Origin: Aphrophora alni
Lineage: Eukaryota > Arthropoda > Insecta > Hemiptera > Aphrophoridae
Length of the DNA: 64,000 bases
Direction: 5' to 3'
NCBI GenBank assembly: GCA_963513935.1
Contig: OY740768.1
Location: 65,576,786 to 65,640,785, forward strand
Position numbers and translations under genes: made by a program. Below, one piece after another: positions 1-11,814 of this stretch (positions within the stretch are counted from its first letter, which is position 1; the number at the start of each line of letters is the position of its first letter). The notes below the pieces were generated by a model. It did no database searches. It was not told where the DNA came from and saw only the letters and a list, made by a program, of their open reading frames with translations.

Positions 1-150
1 AGTAAAATCTGGGAGCAAGGCGGCCATTACAATTGACCCTTTAACCATTCTGACCTGGGAATCACTCATTAAGGAATTCCTGAAGTTCTGTGCGAAATTG
101 AGGTGGAGCCTCGTCTTACTGGTCACAGTGGAGAGTAGTCATTTTGGTCT
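1..150 (-). pseudogene. mariner-like (IS630/Tc1 group) transposase fragment
   Basis: Read on the minus strand, this stretch gives QDEAPPQFRTELQEFLNE, then a stop, then FPGQ. This is the region around the second catalytic Asp of mariner-like transposases (family form QDGAPPHF). It contains stop codons and a frame change, runs off the left edge and has no visible terminal repeat. It lies in intron 12 of the Brr2 gene and is non-functional. The short length and damage prevent assignment to a subfamily. Confidence 0.6.
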
Positions 151-494
151 AACTGTGGAATAAGAACATTTTTGAGCATATCCAGATAATAATACTATTT
201 ATGGTTTTCATCAATGAAAAATAACTGCACATAGGTCGTACACTTTAAATTTACTAAGGGCACAAAAAGCATGCACTTTGACCATCACAATCATGCACCA
301 ACCATGTATATGGATTTTCACTATTCCAGATTTTGCAGTTGTGGGATTTTTTTTGCCACTGATGTGAAATGTTGACTCATCCCCTAAAAATTATAGTGTC
401 AAGGAAGGTCTCTTTTTCAAATAATAATTATTTTAATTACTGACTACAGACTATTCTCTGTTTGAAGTTATTTGTTAATGATGGAAGTTCAATT

Positions 495-868
495 TTATTA
501 TTATACATTTTTCGGACATTTGCCATCATTTGTGTGTTAAAAATCTCCCCCAATAGTTTGTCACGCCTTCTGGACCACGTCACCTGTTGCTGTATCTTTG
601 ATACAACAATACATATTTGACATTAGTTGTGTGTTACCGTGATTGTGTTTTTTGACTTCTCAGTTTCAGCTCTGAGATGCATGCTTAGATATTAAGGTTG
701 GTGGTATTCTTATTTAATTTTACTTCTTACATAGACTTAGTTTCTAGTTTCATGTTTCTTTAGTTTTTAGTCATTTGATAACGGGAATTGATTCTTATTC
801 CCGAAACGTCGTGTTTTGATTTTTAACACACAAATGATGGCAAATGTCCGAAAAATGTATAATAATAA
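495..868. repeat. Inverted repeat with 51-bp arms and a hairpin-GAAAC motif
   Basis: Positions 495-545 and 818-868 are near-perfect reverse complements (core ACACAAATGATGGCAAATGT on the right arm). The 270-bp loop holds a short stem CGGGAAT/ATTCCCG followed by GAAACGTCG at about 782-811. Similar hairpin-GAAAC blocks occur elsewhere in the window next to Penelope-like sequence. A diverged copy of the arm end occurs at about 19060. Likely a non-autonomous foldback or a terminal piece of a Penelope-like element. Confidence 0.6.
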
Positions 869-910
869 TACAGATTATTGGTTGGAGATGTCACATGCTT
901 ACATAATATG

Positions 911-1260
911 CAGGGCCGGATTTCCCAATAGGCCCTGAAGGCCCGGGCCTATGGGCGCAAGCTCCCAGGGGGCGCACGGCCGAGAGAATTTTTTAAAATA
1001 AATATCTAGAAATAAAAATAAATAGCCATAACTAAACATATTTTTTGAATTGATTACAAAAAAATTCTGATTTTGAAGTTCATTGGAACAAATAATTGTT
1101 TGTAAAGTTAAAATATTTTCTAACGTTACGCATCAACTTCGTTACAACATAAGCTTGATATAGATTTTTAATAAAGGTTTTTGGGGAAGTAACTTTAACC
1201 AGACTAGGGGGTGGAAAAATTATTGGGCCTAGGGGCGCCAAAACGCTAAATCCGGCCCTG
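911..1260. mobile_element. hAT-type MITE, 350 bp, with 8-bp target duplication
   Basis: The element begins CAGGGCCGGATTT and ends AAATCCGGCCCTG, a perfect 13-bp terminal inverted repeat. It is flanked on both sides by ATAATATG (903-910 and 1261-1268), the 8-bp target duplication typical of hAT transposons. Subterminal sequence is GC-rich (gggcgc blocks) against the AT-rich intron. There is no transposase ORF, so it is non-autonomous. Its ends resemble those of the larger hAT at 39626-42522 (CAGTGCCGGATTAAG), suggesting related families. Confidence 0.9.
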
Positions 1261-1880
1261 ATAATATGACACCACAACCGATTCTGTAAGTTATTTGAAT
1301 AATTTTTTACATTCTTTTAAAATTGTAGTCCTTTTTAAAAATATTCTGTACAAGGCTTATGGTATTTAATATATCTCAATTTCATAAAATATTTATAAAT
1401 TTTAGTATGTACATCAGTTCTGATAACTTGCTCACAGTACAGATTACATTCTAGTTCCAAGTATCACTAATGATATATGATAGCTACAATTTAGTTTATC
1501 CTCATCTGGATATCACTAGACGTATACAACTAAAATAGTTTTCCCAATTTTTGAATAAAAAGTCTTTCAAAAGCACCATCAACATGAACTTGTTAAATTT
1601 GTCCAGAATTAGAATACATTTTTAGCTTAGAAGCCAAAACCAGTATGGGTTTATCATTGGCAATAACATTTTCTCCACTCATGAAATTACGCACAATATA
1701 TGAACACTAATGTTTGTAATGCATTTTTAACCAGTAACCATAAGCTTGGTTATTTGTCAGACGACCTTTAACTGATTGGATCAAAAAATATCTCTTTAAT
1801 TTCAAATCTAATAATTTTGAGATAATTTCTCCATTACATTATTCATTTGTTATAAAAAATATTTTACTACATAGGCCTAC

Positions 1881-2061
1881 CTGTTTCTTTGCGAGAATGG
1901 ACAAAGACCAAAACTTGATTTCTACCAGCATGTTCCATAACTTTCTCATATACAATTTCATTCATTACTTGGAATCTCTTGAGAGCTTTCTTTTCTGTTA
2001 CACCAATATATTGTTGTTCCAATGCTACAGGACGGAAACTATTGTCAAAGTAAAACAAACC
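1881..2061 (-). CDS. SNRNP200: Brr2 exon 12 (residues about 679-738)
   Basis: Begins after acceptor AACAG and ends G|GTAGG, leaving one base of a split codon. It encodes [20 protein letters not shown] at the start and [13 protein letters not shown] at the end. The [10 protein letters not shown] segment is helicase motif IV, which opens the second RecA domain of the N-terminal cassette. The sequence matches the same segment of metazoan Brr2 closely. This is the last Brr2 exon in the window. Confidence 0.95.
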
Positions 2062-2749
2062 CTGTTCAACAAAACACAGAATGTCAGAAATATAGTATAA
2101 TGAGAATTAAAATTCATAATCTACAACCAATCACTTGTAGAAACTTCAATCACGATATGAAGAAGAAAAAAAACAAATTTCTGCATAATCACTTTTTTGT
2201 TACTAACACTTTACTAGACAGTTTAAATCACTTCCCAAGTAATTGTTTTCTTCTTTATATGAAATATATTATTATTTTTACATGGAGCTGCAAATATCAG
2301 GTCTTGCTTGGCTAGGTTCTACAATGGGAGTAAAACTGATTGTTGAGAAAGGCTTCTCAAACAAAACATAGATGCATGTAATTTCGTAATTTAAAAAACT
2401 TATAACTGGTAAAACTTCATTTATAATTAATGGTAAAAATATAATACAAGGTTTAGCATGTTAACAAAAAAAAATGATTAAATATAAGCTAAAGTTCATG
2501 TTATAGAGATAAATGAGAAAGGAGACGGAAACTATGTGTAAAGTACATCAAACATGACTCATTAAGAATAGATGTTAAAAGGAGATAAAGGCTTAAATGC
2601 AAATAACATATTACAATGGGTGAAAATTTCCTGAGGCTTCTTGCAAGGAACACTTTCGAAGGTTCATTGCAAAAAATCCAGGCAAGAAAAAATTTCAAGG
2701 GAAAAATTAAACTTCATAGGAGTGTAGAACAAAAACTTCGAACACAAGA

Positions 2750-3400
2750 TCTCACAAAAATTATGTTTATTTAATCAAACATGTTTCAACGACAAAGTCA
2801 CTATCCTCAGTGATACATGAGCTACAACAAAACTATAACTAAACCAGCATTGCACCAACCCCCATATTTATACAAAACTAAAGGGGCGTGGCCTAAACCT
2901 ACTTTCTAATATTAAGGCATTAACAAGTGTCTATTGTCAATCTAAATAACTTAAAGTTAACTTCTAACTAATACAATATTCTTAACTAATTTTATATCTA
3001 ACACTATACTTTATATATTACTTTAATATAGAATTTTATATCGGGCCTAATTCATTATTAACAGTTATATATATATTTCCCATGCATCTATTGTGTTTAA
3101 TTTAATAACATTTTTCAACAACACAGAGTTTTCTATTTTGAAGTAATGTTTTTCCTCTAAACGATGTTTAGCCATTGCTGATATCAGGCCTATTATATTT
3201 GAAGTGGGGCAAAGTGTTCTTTTGCTCTTATCCTGACATTTCGTTTTGTTTGGCCTATATATTTTTGGAACATATTTCACAATATATACAATAAATTCCT
3301 GATTTATCTTGTTCTTTAATTTTATCTTTTGGATTTCCCAAAATTTTACAAAGATTATTCTCGGCTGACATTGCTACATTTAATTCATAGGAGTACAAGA
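2750..3400 (-). pseudogene. Penelope-like element 3' end with GIY-YIG endonuclease relic
   Basis: Minus-strand frames give SGIYCIYCEICSK and then, one frame away, YIGQTKRNVRIRAKEHF, followed by ISAMAKHRLEEKHYFKIEN. This is the GIY-YIG endonuclease of Penelope-like retroelements, with its Cys pair and the IGQT.R motif. At least two frameshifts break it. The coding relic (about 3065-3400) is followed by 3' non-coding sequence with an unusual hairpin (CTGAGGA ... GAAAC at about 2786-2815) and AATAAA. The reverse transcriptase part is missing, so the copy is 5'-truncated and dead. Confidence 0.75.
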
Positions 3401-4112
3401 GATTGTACTCCTATGATGTTGATACCCTCCACATTTGAGAGTGCTTCAAGAAATACCATACACAAACTACTGAATAGGTAGGTGAATACTGGTTAAGTGT
3501 TAATTTTTTAAATATTCATCAACATAGTAATAGTATATTATTAAAATATAGTCCACAAATCTAAAAGGCTATGTTATTTCCAAATCAGAGTAAGTAGTAA
3601 AGTAATACCACAATAAGTCAACTTAATTACCTTAAAATAGTGCGCTATCAGCATTTTAAACAAACAAAATATTATTCTTTGATGGGTTAAAATCACATTT
3701 CTATATTGACTAGAACTTAATAGACCTTTTTGATTAAGAGATTTAAATTGTTTGCCAATTTTGTTATGACAGTCTGGGAAACAATAATATAGAACATTTT
3801 ACCCTCCTCTCTCTATGATTGAAACTGGTGATTTGAAAATGTTAGCTATATGTTAGCTGAACTCCAGTCCATCAGCTTTCTAGCATCTCAATAGAGTCGA
3901 ATGATATTTCTGAAACTATTAAGTTTTCAAATCATTTAATATTTGGCAATGGAAGAGATGAAAATGTATATTAAAATAAAATGTAGATTCTAGCTAAGCT
4001 TTAGAGACAGAAACTCTAAAAATAAAATTGCATTGCAGAATTGTAAAGCTGGTTTAATTATATTTACTATTTAAAATGGTCAAATGTCCTAGGAGTACTA
4101 TCGTGATGGTTC

Positions 4113-4707
4113 ACAATAAGGAAAACAAAGATTCACCAAACCACAAAAACAAGAAACAATCCTACGATTATAATAAATCTAATATGTTTATTATGATACC
4201 CTTATATACATTTTGATGACAAAATCATCATCCTGAGGTTTACAGCTAAACTAAACAAATCTAAAGCTAAGTACAAAGTCTAAGTTAACTTTCAGGGTGA
4301 TAAGGTCTATTTAATTGTTTTATTTATATTTTCTTAGATAAAGTATACTCACTTGTTGGTTAAATATTAGCTTATTGTACCAGGTAGTCTATAAGATTGC
4401 CAAGAGCATTGACCCTTCCAAATCCGGGTCAGTCACCTGAGATAAGATATGCCTCTTTGTGATTGGACGGTTAAGATGTACTTGGTACTTAGTTTAGCTT
4501 TAGGAGCACTGTGACGATATTCACAATAAGGAAAACAAGTTACACCTTGGCACTTAGCTTTAGATTTATGTTTAATTTAGCTGTAAACCTCTAAGGTCTA
4601 ATCCATCAAAATGTACATAATGGTATTATAATAAACAAACTAGATTTATTATAATCTTAGTTTTGTTTCTTGTTTTTGTGGTTTGGAAAATCCTGTTTTC
4701 CTTATTG
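4113..4707. repeat. Repeat with inverted arms (4113-4275 / 4550-4707) and a direct end repeat
   Basis: The arms are diverged reverse complements about 160 bp long, sharing blocks such as AACCACAAAAACAAGAAACA and GAGGTTTACAGCTAAA. In addition the end sequence TCACAATAAGGAAAACAA occurs in direct orientation at 4111 and 4521. Each arm carries a short hairpin preceding AATAAAC. The mix of direct and inverted copies fits the terminal organisation reported for Penelope-like elements. No coding sequence is present. Confidence 0.65.
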
Positions 4708-5369
4708 TTTAAAATGCGTTGAAATGCTTAAAAGAAATTATGTAAATAGAAGATGAAAGAGAATAAAAAGATAATACTGGCTTAGTTTGGTTTGCTTTCA
4801 ATTTCTCTTCGTAATTAAATTGACCTCTGGAATTAAAATATAGAGTTTTTTGAATTGAATAAATTGACTTCTTGAATTCTTTCATACAAATCTATGTTAA
4901 AATAAATTTGGATTTTAGAAAAAATAGAATAGTTAACAAAGATCTTGAGAGGGAAAACGGAGCAAAGTTTATGTACAACTATCCCAACAATTAAGGTGCA
5001 GGAATAAATATATTGGAAAACCCATGAATGTAATAAAAAAAAATACAAATACAGTTATTTTTTCAGGTGAAATGAAAAACAGAGAAACTCAGATAATTAG
5101 CAAGGGTCATCAAAACAATTTCTTCTTCTTTTTTTATTTCAGAGTTTTTCCCATATATTTCGACAATGGAGACAAGGTTTTCAAAAACGATAAATTTTAT
5201 ATTCGGGATTTGTGGCGGACTAGTAGCTCACACACGGTATAGAGATTAATAATAAAGGCATGAAAATTAGTCTGAAAATTTAAAAAAAAATTAATATTTT
5301 CATTTAAATTTTATATTATCTATAATTACAGAAAAGCATTTTGCTATGTAAATGCTGCATCGTACTTAC

Positions 5370-5540
5370 AGTTTCAGGTTTGATTCGAAGTAATGTAGCA
5401 ACATCTTGATAGTTGGGTAATGTGGCACTAAGCCCAACTAATCTCACATCTTCTTGTGTTGTTTCTATGTTACGTATTGTTCGAGCCACGAGAGCTTCCA
5501 AAACAGGTCCTCTTTCATCATGAAGCAGATGTATTTCATC
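5370..5540 (-). CDS. SNRNP200: Brr2 exon 11 (residues 622-678), DEIH and SAT motifs
   Basis: Opens immediately after acceptor TTACAG with [11 protein letters not shown], the Walker B (motif II, DEIH) of the N-terminal helicase cassette that unwinds U4/U6. LSATLPN (motif III, S659-A-T) follows, and the exon ends IKPET before donor GTAAGT. Both ends fall on codon boundaries (57 codons). Motif II coordinates Mg2+ and the gamma-phosphate; its residues are intact. Confidence 0.97.
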
Positions 5541-5864
5541 CTGTAACATACCTATGATTAAAGAAAAATCAGCTGAACATAAAAATTATACTGACTAAAT
5601 AAAATAAAAGTAAATTACACAGTTTTACATATAAATTATGAATACCTTTTAAGAATACTCTCCTCATTAAATTAACAAAATTAAGCTATAGACAATTCAA
5701 ACTTATATAATTTTTGTAAACAAAATTAATTTTTGCCGGGAAAAATTTCTCTCATAAACAAAACACTTTTATTTTTTCTTAAAATTATACAAAATATATC
5801 AGAAACTACAAAAAGCCATATTAAGCCATTGGTAACTAGAACTGTTGAATAATTAAATTTTTAA

Positions 5865-6711
5865 CCCTTAGCACGCGCATGACTGGATTTCACGTAACCC
5901 TCAACTTAACTGGTAACGCGTATGACGGGATATCTCGATTCAACGCTATTTGACTTCTGCAGATATTTTTAATTCGTTTAAAGTCCAATAGAGTGCAGGG
6001 AAATGTCCTATTGGTGTAACGTGACACTCACACTACGGTCTTTGTTCTCGATCACCTGTCGTTGGTCTTTATTTGGTTGTTATAGCAACCAGGCGCCATT
6101 TTGTGTTCTGCCCCAGCGCGTATAACGTGATTTCTCGTTCTAGTAAGCTACGACTGTCAGTTGTGAAATGTTTTGTGTCAGCGTTATAACTGCTATAGCT
6201 GTTCATTGTTGATTTGTTTAGGCCGTATTATTTATATTTTAGGTTATAGTATACATTTTTATTTTGTGTAAAATAGGCTAGTTATAAAAATGGCAAACCC
6301 TGACGGCCATGGATTTGATCAATTTATTGATGAAATAATGAATGCTTATTTTTCAACTACAGAATACATTTTGAAATATAGATAGTTTCTATGGACACGG
6401 TATTATCGTCAAATATTGTTTGTGTGTTTATTTGTATATTTAGTCTATATCAGTAATTTTTTTGATGTCCTGAATGTAGGTAATTATTATGAGCAGTAGA
6501 AAGATATTTTTGATATGGTTTGTTGATTTTCCTCAAAATCTTTTTTTAGTAAAATTTATTTGTTTGATGAAATTCAGGTTATTTTAAATTAAATAGTAGG
6601 CCTACTTTTACAATAACCCAAAATCAAATAGAATTTTAAACAATTACAAAAAAAATTCCTAATAGCACGTTATGAGTAAATAGCCTAAATTGTTATTCAG
6701 CGTACTAAGGG
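5865..6711 (+). mobile_element. piggyBac-type non-autonomous element (847 bp) with TTAA flanks
   Basis: Flanked by TTAA at 5861-5864 and 6712-6715. Ends are imperfect inverted repeats, CCCTTAGCACGC on the left and CCCTTAGTACGC (reverse complement) on the right. TTAA duplication plus a CCCT/CCYT terminus is characteristic of piggyBac transposons. The left 400 bp are GC-richer than the surroundings and end in the short ORF at 6290-6385, which looks like the surviving start of a transposase gene. An internal deletion of an autonomous element is the likely origin. Confidence 0.8.
6290..6385 (+). pseudogene. 31-codon ORF, possible N-terminus of a piggyBac transposase
   Basis: ATG follows an A-rich leader (TTATAAAAATGG) and reads MANPDGHGFDQFIDEIMNAY before a stop at 6383-6385. 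The acidic, Phe/Ile-rich start resembles the disordered N-termini of piggyBac-like transposases, but too little remains for a domain match. It sits inside the TTAA-flanked MITE. It is too short to be active and is called from context. Confidence 0.35.
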
Positions 6712-7076
6712 TTAAATGATCTACTTTAAATTTATGATTTATTGTAAGACAAATCAACAAAAAATATCATATATTCTAGATTTTTTGTACACCGGGTGAG
6801 TTTAAATTATCAAAAAAATTATACCTACATGCCAGATTGCAGATTCAAGACAGTGGTGGTTGGAAAATTCTGGCAATATATATTTATTATTAAATTTATT
6901 AAGAGGATATAAACATTCCTAAATTAATAATATGGCGTCTATTTAATAGTCTTGACAATGTAATAAAAACTAAAACCATAGACATATGATTATTATATTT
7001 TTTATTTGAAAAACCAAATCTAAATTGTGAATACATGTGACAAAATTCATACAGGTATAAAATAATATTAACTTAC

Positions 7077-7247
7077 AATAATTACAAGTCGGACAAGTTG
7101 TGTGAATGTCTTTTCACCTCCTTTTCTTGTAATTATATCCCATTTCTCAGGTGTACAAACAATGACTTGTGTGGCCTGAATCTGTTCTCTGGTAAGCTGA
7201 TGATCTCCTGTCAATTCCGAAACTGTCAGGTTGTAAGAGCTTAGTCT
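7077..7247 (-). CDS. SNRNP200: Brr2 exon 10 (residues 565-621), helicase motif Ib
   Basis: Opens [20 protein letters not shown] after acceptor TTGCAG and includes [17 protein letters not shown], the TPEKWD motif of Ski2-like helicases. It ends LVRLVII|GTAAGT, directly ahead of DEIH in exon 11. The TGD and TPEKWD segments contact the RNA and are conserved here. Exactly 57 codons. Confidence 0.97.
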
Positions 7248-7329
7248 CTGCAATTTGAAATAATAGAATGCATTAACTTTAATATTAGCTAACTTGGAAC
7301 AATTTCAATAAGAGTGTGTAAAGCCTTAG

Positions 7330-7490
7330 TTTTTTTTATTTGAGCTGACCCTCAGATAAATTGAGTCAAGATTTAATCAAGCTCGAGCCTTTTTACGAAC
7401 TTGAGCTTTTATTGACTTTTAAATTGATTCAAGCCTTTAATGAACTCGAACTTTTATCAAGATCAAGTCTTTTAATGAGCACAATCTGAT
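7330..7490 (-). repeat. Degenerate GAGC/GCTC short tandem repeat
   Basis: Loose repetition of units such as ATTGAGTCAAG, CAAGCTCGAGCC and GAACTTGAGC at roughly 18-25 base spacing. Related stretches occur at 10310-10440 and 11815-11975 on the other strand. Likely a degraded simple or satellite-like repeat; no coding potential. Confidence 0.45.
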
Positions 7491-10309
7491 ATCGAGTAAT
7501 AGTTTTTTAAAGCTTTTACTACATTTTAGATTGAAATATAATCAGTATAATCTCGATCTTTTGTTTTGGAATGGGAAATATGGGGAAGACAGTGTAGAGG
7601 GAAAAGCAGTTTGCTGTAATTGACATTTTTGAACTAACAAAATAAATACTAACTTCCTTTAGTATGAAATTTGATTACAAAACCCATTTCATTCACATAT
7701 TTTATTAGAAAGATAATTATGAATTTGTGGATAAGATTTTTTAGTTAGGATCAAGTAAAAAAAAAAAGAAAAAAAAAGAGCCTAATAGAAGAGAAAACTT
7801 GCATTTTATTAATAATAGTAATAAAATCTACGAATATGTGAAATTACAGAATGAGAATCTCGGTAAATTATTTTCGACAAAATTTAAGTACTGTACATGA
7901 TATCAGAATTAACAACAAAAAATATTGCTCAAGAGTAGCAGCGTTAGGAAGAATAGAAATGAGATGGGATAACTAGTTAGTCTTGAACGGGTGTTTGTAT
8001 TCATTTGTTATGAGATATATGTGCCTCTGTAACAAAAACTTCTCATATTATGTTACTTCTCATATGCATTTCACTGTCTCCTGTAGTAGGAGAAAGTATG
8101 GTTTATGGCTGACTTTATAATAGTAATTAATGCTGAGTCATTTGATAATGATCTGTAAAAATAAACTAAATAAATAAATGGAGGAAACCATTTTTTTTCA
8201 GAATTGGTGTAATTTTTATTTATTTTTTTAAATTAAAAATAATTGAGGGTTGTCAAATTAAAAACCAAACATTTGTCTTCTATATTTTACCATTTTTAAT
8301 GAGTTTTCTTCTGTTTTTGGGTTAACGGAAAACATTATATAAGTCTTTGATCATCAATTTTGTACCCAATTTAACCCATTTTCCCCTTAAACAAAAAAAT
8401 AAATCAAAATAATTGTGTCTTAGTATGTGCAATCATTTAATCAATGGACTAATCGCAAAATGAAAACGTAATGGGTATGGATGAGTATATTTTCAATAAA
8501 AGTTTTTTGTTTGTAACTTCAAAAGGATAGAATTACTAATATAACATTTCATATAGTTTAAAATTAATAATATGCGTTATGAAAATCTTATATTATTTAG
8601 CTTTGTTATGAAACGGAGACTGTGGTGAGAAAACCTAAAATCCTGTCTTGGAGTGTACCTAGAGTCAAAAAAATCCAACCACCATCGCCAGTTAAAATAA
8701 AAAACTCTGAAACTGTGCTAAGATCCAAAACATTCCTACTATTTTCGACTTGGTGGCTCACAGCTCTTTCTCATATTCACAATAAAAATGTATTATTTTA
8801 TAATTTGATTTTTTTTAAATACTATTTATATTGTATGAGAAATTAAAATGTGAGTAAATTGCAAATTTGTTTTGCCTATAAGATGAAAAATATGGGAATT
8901 CAATAAACACATTCAAGGTCAATTACTTTTTCACTCACTGTATTATTCACGTGTATTTTAGTATATTATCTGTGTTAGTACCTATGTTGACTAAGGGTGA
9001 GTTGATACCAGAATTTATTAATGAGTCCTGATACTGATTCTTTGAGACCAATCCCTCAGATTCCCGATACTATGAGAGATATTACAGAGAGGAGAAAGGG
9101 GAGAAAAAGCAATAAATGATAATGATTCTAATACTAGGAGGTGGGTAATATGGAAATACATTATAAAGGAGAAGAAACTTTGAAATACAGATATTTTTTC
9201 ATTTACATTGAAAAGATTACCATGTATTTATGATATGACTTTTGATCTATACTATACGAATATTGTAATAAATGTTATATTTAGAAATTTTTTGTAAAAT
9301 ATAAATTTTTAAATTGTATGAACATCAAAAAATTAGAAAACTTAATAATAATTTTTTTAATGTGGTAGTTGCCAAGAATAAAAAAATAATAATACAAATT
9401 TTTAAATATAAAAACACCTTGCAATAGTTAAAATGGTTATAATGCCGGTTTTGTAAATAACAAATAATTCACTTCTATGTGACAAAAAAGAAGTAGCATC
9501 TTAGAATAAATATAAAGCTTGGGGACAGGAATCTCAATTCTTTTATTTTTTGAATAATAATTGTAGATCTTTCTTATTCCTTTCCTAGTCTAAAAGGCTG
9601 AAGGGGGAGAGGAGATATTGTCAATAAACTAGGGAAATGTATAGATTATTTAAGGCTATCTCATTTAAAGCTGTATGGTCCAAAATTTATTTTTCAAATT
9701 TATCTTAGTATCAACAACCATTATGTCTTTTTAAAATTTCGAACAATCATAACAGTTCTATAGCCAATTTTGGTTTAAATTAATGTCAATGTGGGAAGGA
9801 AATGAATTGACATCTTAATATGATTTGGGAGGCAGAGGGAATTATTGGGATGGGGAAAGCTCAGATATAGTTTTTTGTTATCCAATGACAGTTTAGGAAA
9901 TTAATCCAATCACAAAACCTATCATGTTTAGGGGAAGTAGAAAGATGGAAAGGGGAATATCTCACAAGTATGTTTTTAAGACCAGATTTTTTTTTTTTTT
10001 TACAAATAATATAAGAATTCAAACCGTGTAGATGGCAGTTTCTTCAGTGATGCATGTTGACATTAAGTAGTCATATTTGAAGCGAACAAGTGGGATGGGG
10101 GCACCACTAAAGCAACTTACTTTCTTTCTCCTATTAAATTCCTCTGATCTACAGTTGTTAATGAAAATTTGTTTTCATCTCAAGAGAAGAGTGACTAAGA
10201 CAAATATCATATCTTTTCATTTCATATCCGATAACAATTAGGAATGTTTTATCTCATTTCATTAGTTCATTATATCAAGCTGTCATTGCTGTATTATTCT
10301 ATCAATATG

Positions 10310-10440
10310 GACCTTGTTTGAGCCAATTCTGGTAAAATCTAGACCACTTGGAAAACTGTGGTGATCTTGCAAAATCAAGTCATGCTCAGAAAATTGAGCC
10401 ACGCTAAAAATTTTGAAGGCTTACACATCCTGCAGTTTTA
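10310..10440 (+). repeat. Degenerate GAGC/GCTC repeat, second stretch
   Basis: Contains TTGAGCCAATT, TCATGCTCAGAAAATTGAGC and similar units, related to 11815-11975. Ends in CTTACACATCCTGCAG; the 11975 stretch similarly ends in CTCACCCATTCC. Confidence 0.45.
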
Positions 10441-11025
10441 ATATTAGGTAGTAAAACAATACTATTAATAAAAGATATGTGTATCTTTGTGTATTAATAA
10501 ATGATATAGCACCACATATAAATGATATAGCAATAAATAGTAGTTCCATCATAATACTTTATACCATAAACCTTAAGATTGAATTTTACGTAATTGTAAC
10601 ATGAACAATTAATGACATCTGGAGAATTAAAGTATTTTTTAATAAAATTACATATATATTATTTTAAGGTGTGAGGGGCTTTGTTGTACCTAAAAAGAAA
10701 GAGATTAGTGAACATGGTAAGCTCTTTAGGGATGTAAGGATAATATATACACCGACAGCCTTTGATTTTTTTATACTTTGATCTTAAAATAACTCTAAAA
10801 CGAACAGTTTTTTAAAATTATTTTTAAAGTTGTCTACTAACTTTGAAAAGACAGAATATAAGATGTTAACATTTTGCTATTCAAAAAATGTATATAAAAG
10901 TATGAAAACATTGATAATATGTTTAACTATTGATCTACATTAATTTTTATCACTTAAAGAAAATGTACCCAACATGAATTTAATTAAATACAACTAATTT
11001 CCAACAAACAGACAAAACTACTAAC

Positions 11026-11181
11026 CTTGCTAAAATTTCCAACCATTTCCTGTACCAGGGATCTCATAGGTGCTACATAAATAATCTTGAACTCATCTGC
11101 ATTGATTGTGCCATCAGAATTGATATGCTTTCCTATTTCTCTCATCATACATAACAATGCTACATTTGTTTTTCCTGCTCC
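11026..11181 (-). CDS. SNRNP200: Brr2 exon 9 (residues 513-564), Walker A and motif Ia
   Basis: Begins GGAGCAGG after acceptor ATTTAG and encodes [13 protein letters not shown], completing the Walker A begun in exon 8 (APT|GAGKTN, K516). It continues to [17 protein letters not shown] (motif Ia) and ends AAG|GTTAGT on a codon boundary. The catalytic lysine and threonine are intact. Confidence 0.97.
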
Positions 11182-11629
11182 CTAAATACACAAAAATGAT
11201 ATTTAAATAACATACAGAATTATAAATGTATAAAGAAACACACTCAGAGAGAGTAAGGGGTGTATATATATTTGTTTCCAATAAAAACTGTAGTCATTAG
11301 TCAATACCATTAATTATTATAGATGTGACATGTATTTAAATACTGAAACTGAACTCGTTTCTTGAGTTAAGTTCAAATGTTTTAATTCCTACAAGTTGAT
11401 GCAGTTAGAATTTAAAACTAACAATATTCACCCTTAAACATGTTAATTGTTTTTTGCCTAGTATAACCCTCATGCGTTGATTTTTTTACAGCTATTGCAG
11501 CTACCCTATCACCAGCACAATTCCATACCCTAGGCCCACCTCAAAATGGATATTGTTATTTAAATCTTTTTCATTGATCTAAGAAGTGATGTTGAAGCAT
11601 GTCATATACAATATGAAACTTATGAATTA

Positions 11630-11775
11630 CAGTGAAACATCCCTTAATGGACACTTCTAATTAGCGGACACTTCTAATAAACGGACATTTTTGTATAATC
11701 CGACCGGCATCATGCTTTTCTGGCCTTTGTAGTGTTTCTAAATAACGGACTTTCCCAAAAACGGACATGGTCACG
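11630..11775 (+). mobile_element. Solo end of a pogo/Tigger-like transposon
   Basis: CAGTGAAACATCCCTTAATG followed by several GCGGACAC/ACGGACAT/ACGGACTT units is the style of terminal repeat seen in Tigger and pogo elements (CAGT then repeated CGGAC). No second inverted terminus was found nearby, so this is a truncated relic. Confidence 0.45.
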
Positions 11776-11814
11776 AAATTGATGGCTAATGGGTCAGTTG
11801 AAAACTGTGATGAG

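Larger units (their letters stand above)
1..1880 (-). other. Brr2 intron 12 (partial)
   Basis: Non-coding sequence after the donor site of exon 12 (G|GTAGG read on the minus strand). The next Brr2 exon, expected to continue the motif IV-V region, could not be found here, so the intron extends beyond the window. It contains the mariner relic at 1-150, the inverted repeat at 495-868 and the hAT MITE at 911-1260. From 1270 to 1880 I see only AT-rich DNA. Confidence 0.7.
2062..5369 (-). other. Brr2 intron 11 (3,308 bp)
   Basis: Bounded by donor ACT|GTAAGT after exon 11 and an acceptor CAG before exon 12. It contains the Penelope-like relic at about 2750-3400 and the direct-plus-inverted repeat at 4113-4707. 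The rest is AT-rich DNA with no recognised feature. Confidence 0.9.
5541..7076 (-). other. Brr2 intron 10 (1,536 bp)
   Basis: Lies between ATT|GTAAGT after exon 10 and the CAG acceptor of exon 11. More than half of it is the piggyBac-type MITE at 5865-6711. The remainder is AT-rich with nothing recognisable. Confidence 0.9.
7248..11025 (-). other. Brr2 intron 9 (3,778 bp)
   Basis: Between AAG|GTTAGT after exon 9 and the TTGCAG acceptor of exon 10. It contains two stretches of the GAGC-rich repeat (7330-7490 and 10310-10440). Otherwise it is AT-rich, with long A and T runs and no ORF showing similarity to a known protein. Confidence 0.9.

Noticed and set aside
1..1860. Brr2 exon 13
   Set aside because: Looked for the segment following HSRKETG on the minus strand; none of the frames matched, so the exon lies outside the window.
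8622..8846. 74-codon plus-strand frame in intron 9
   Set aside because: No recognisable domain, AT-rich lysine/leucine composition, inside a Brr2 intron on the opposite strand.
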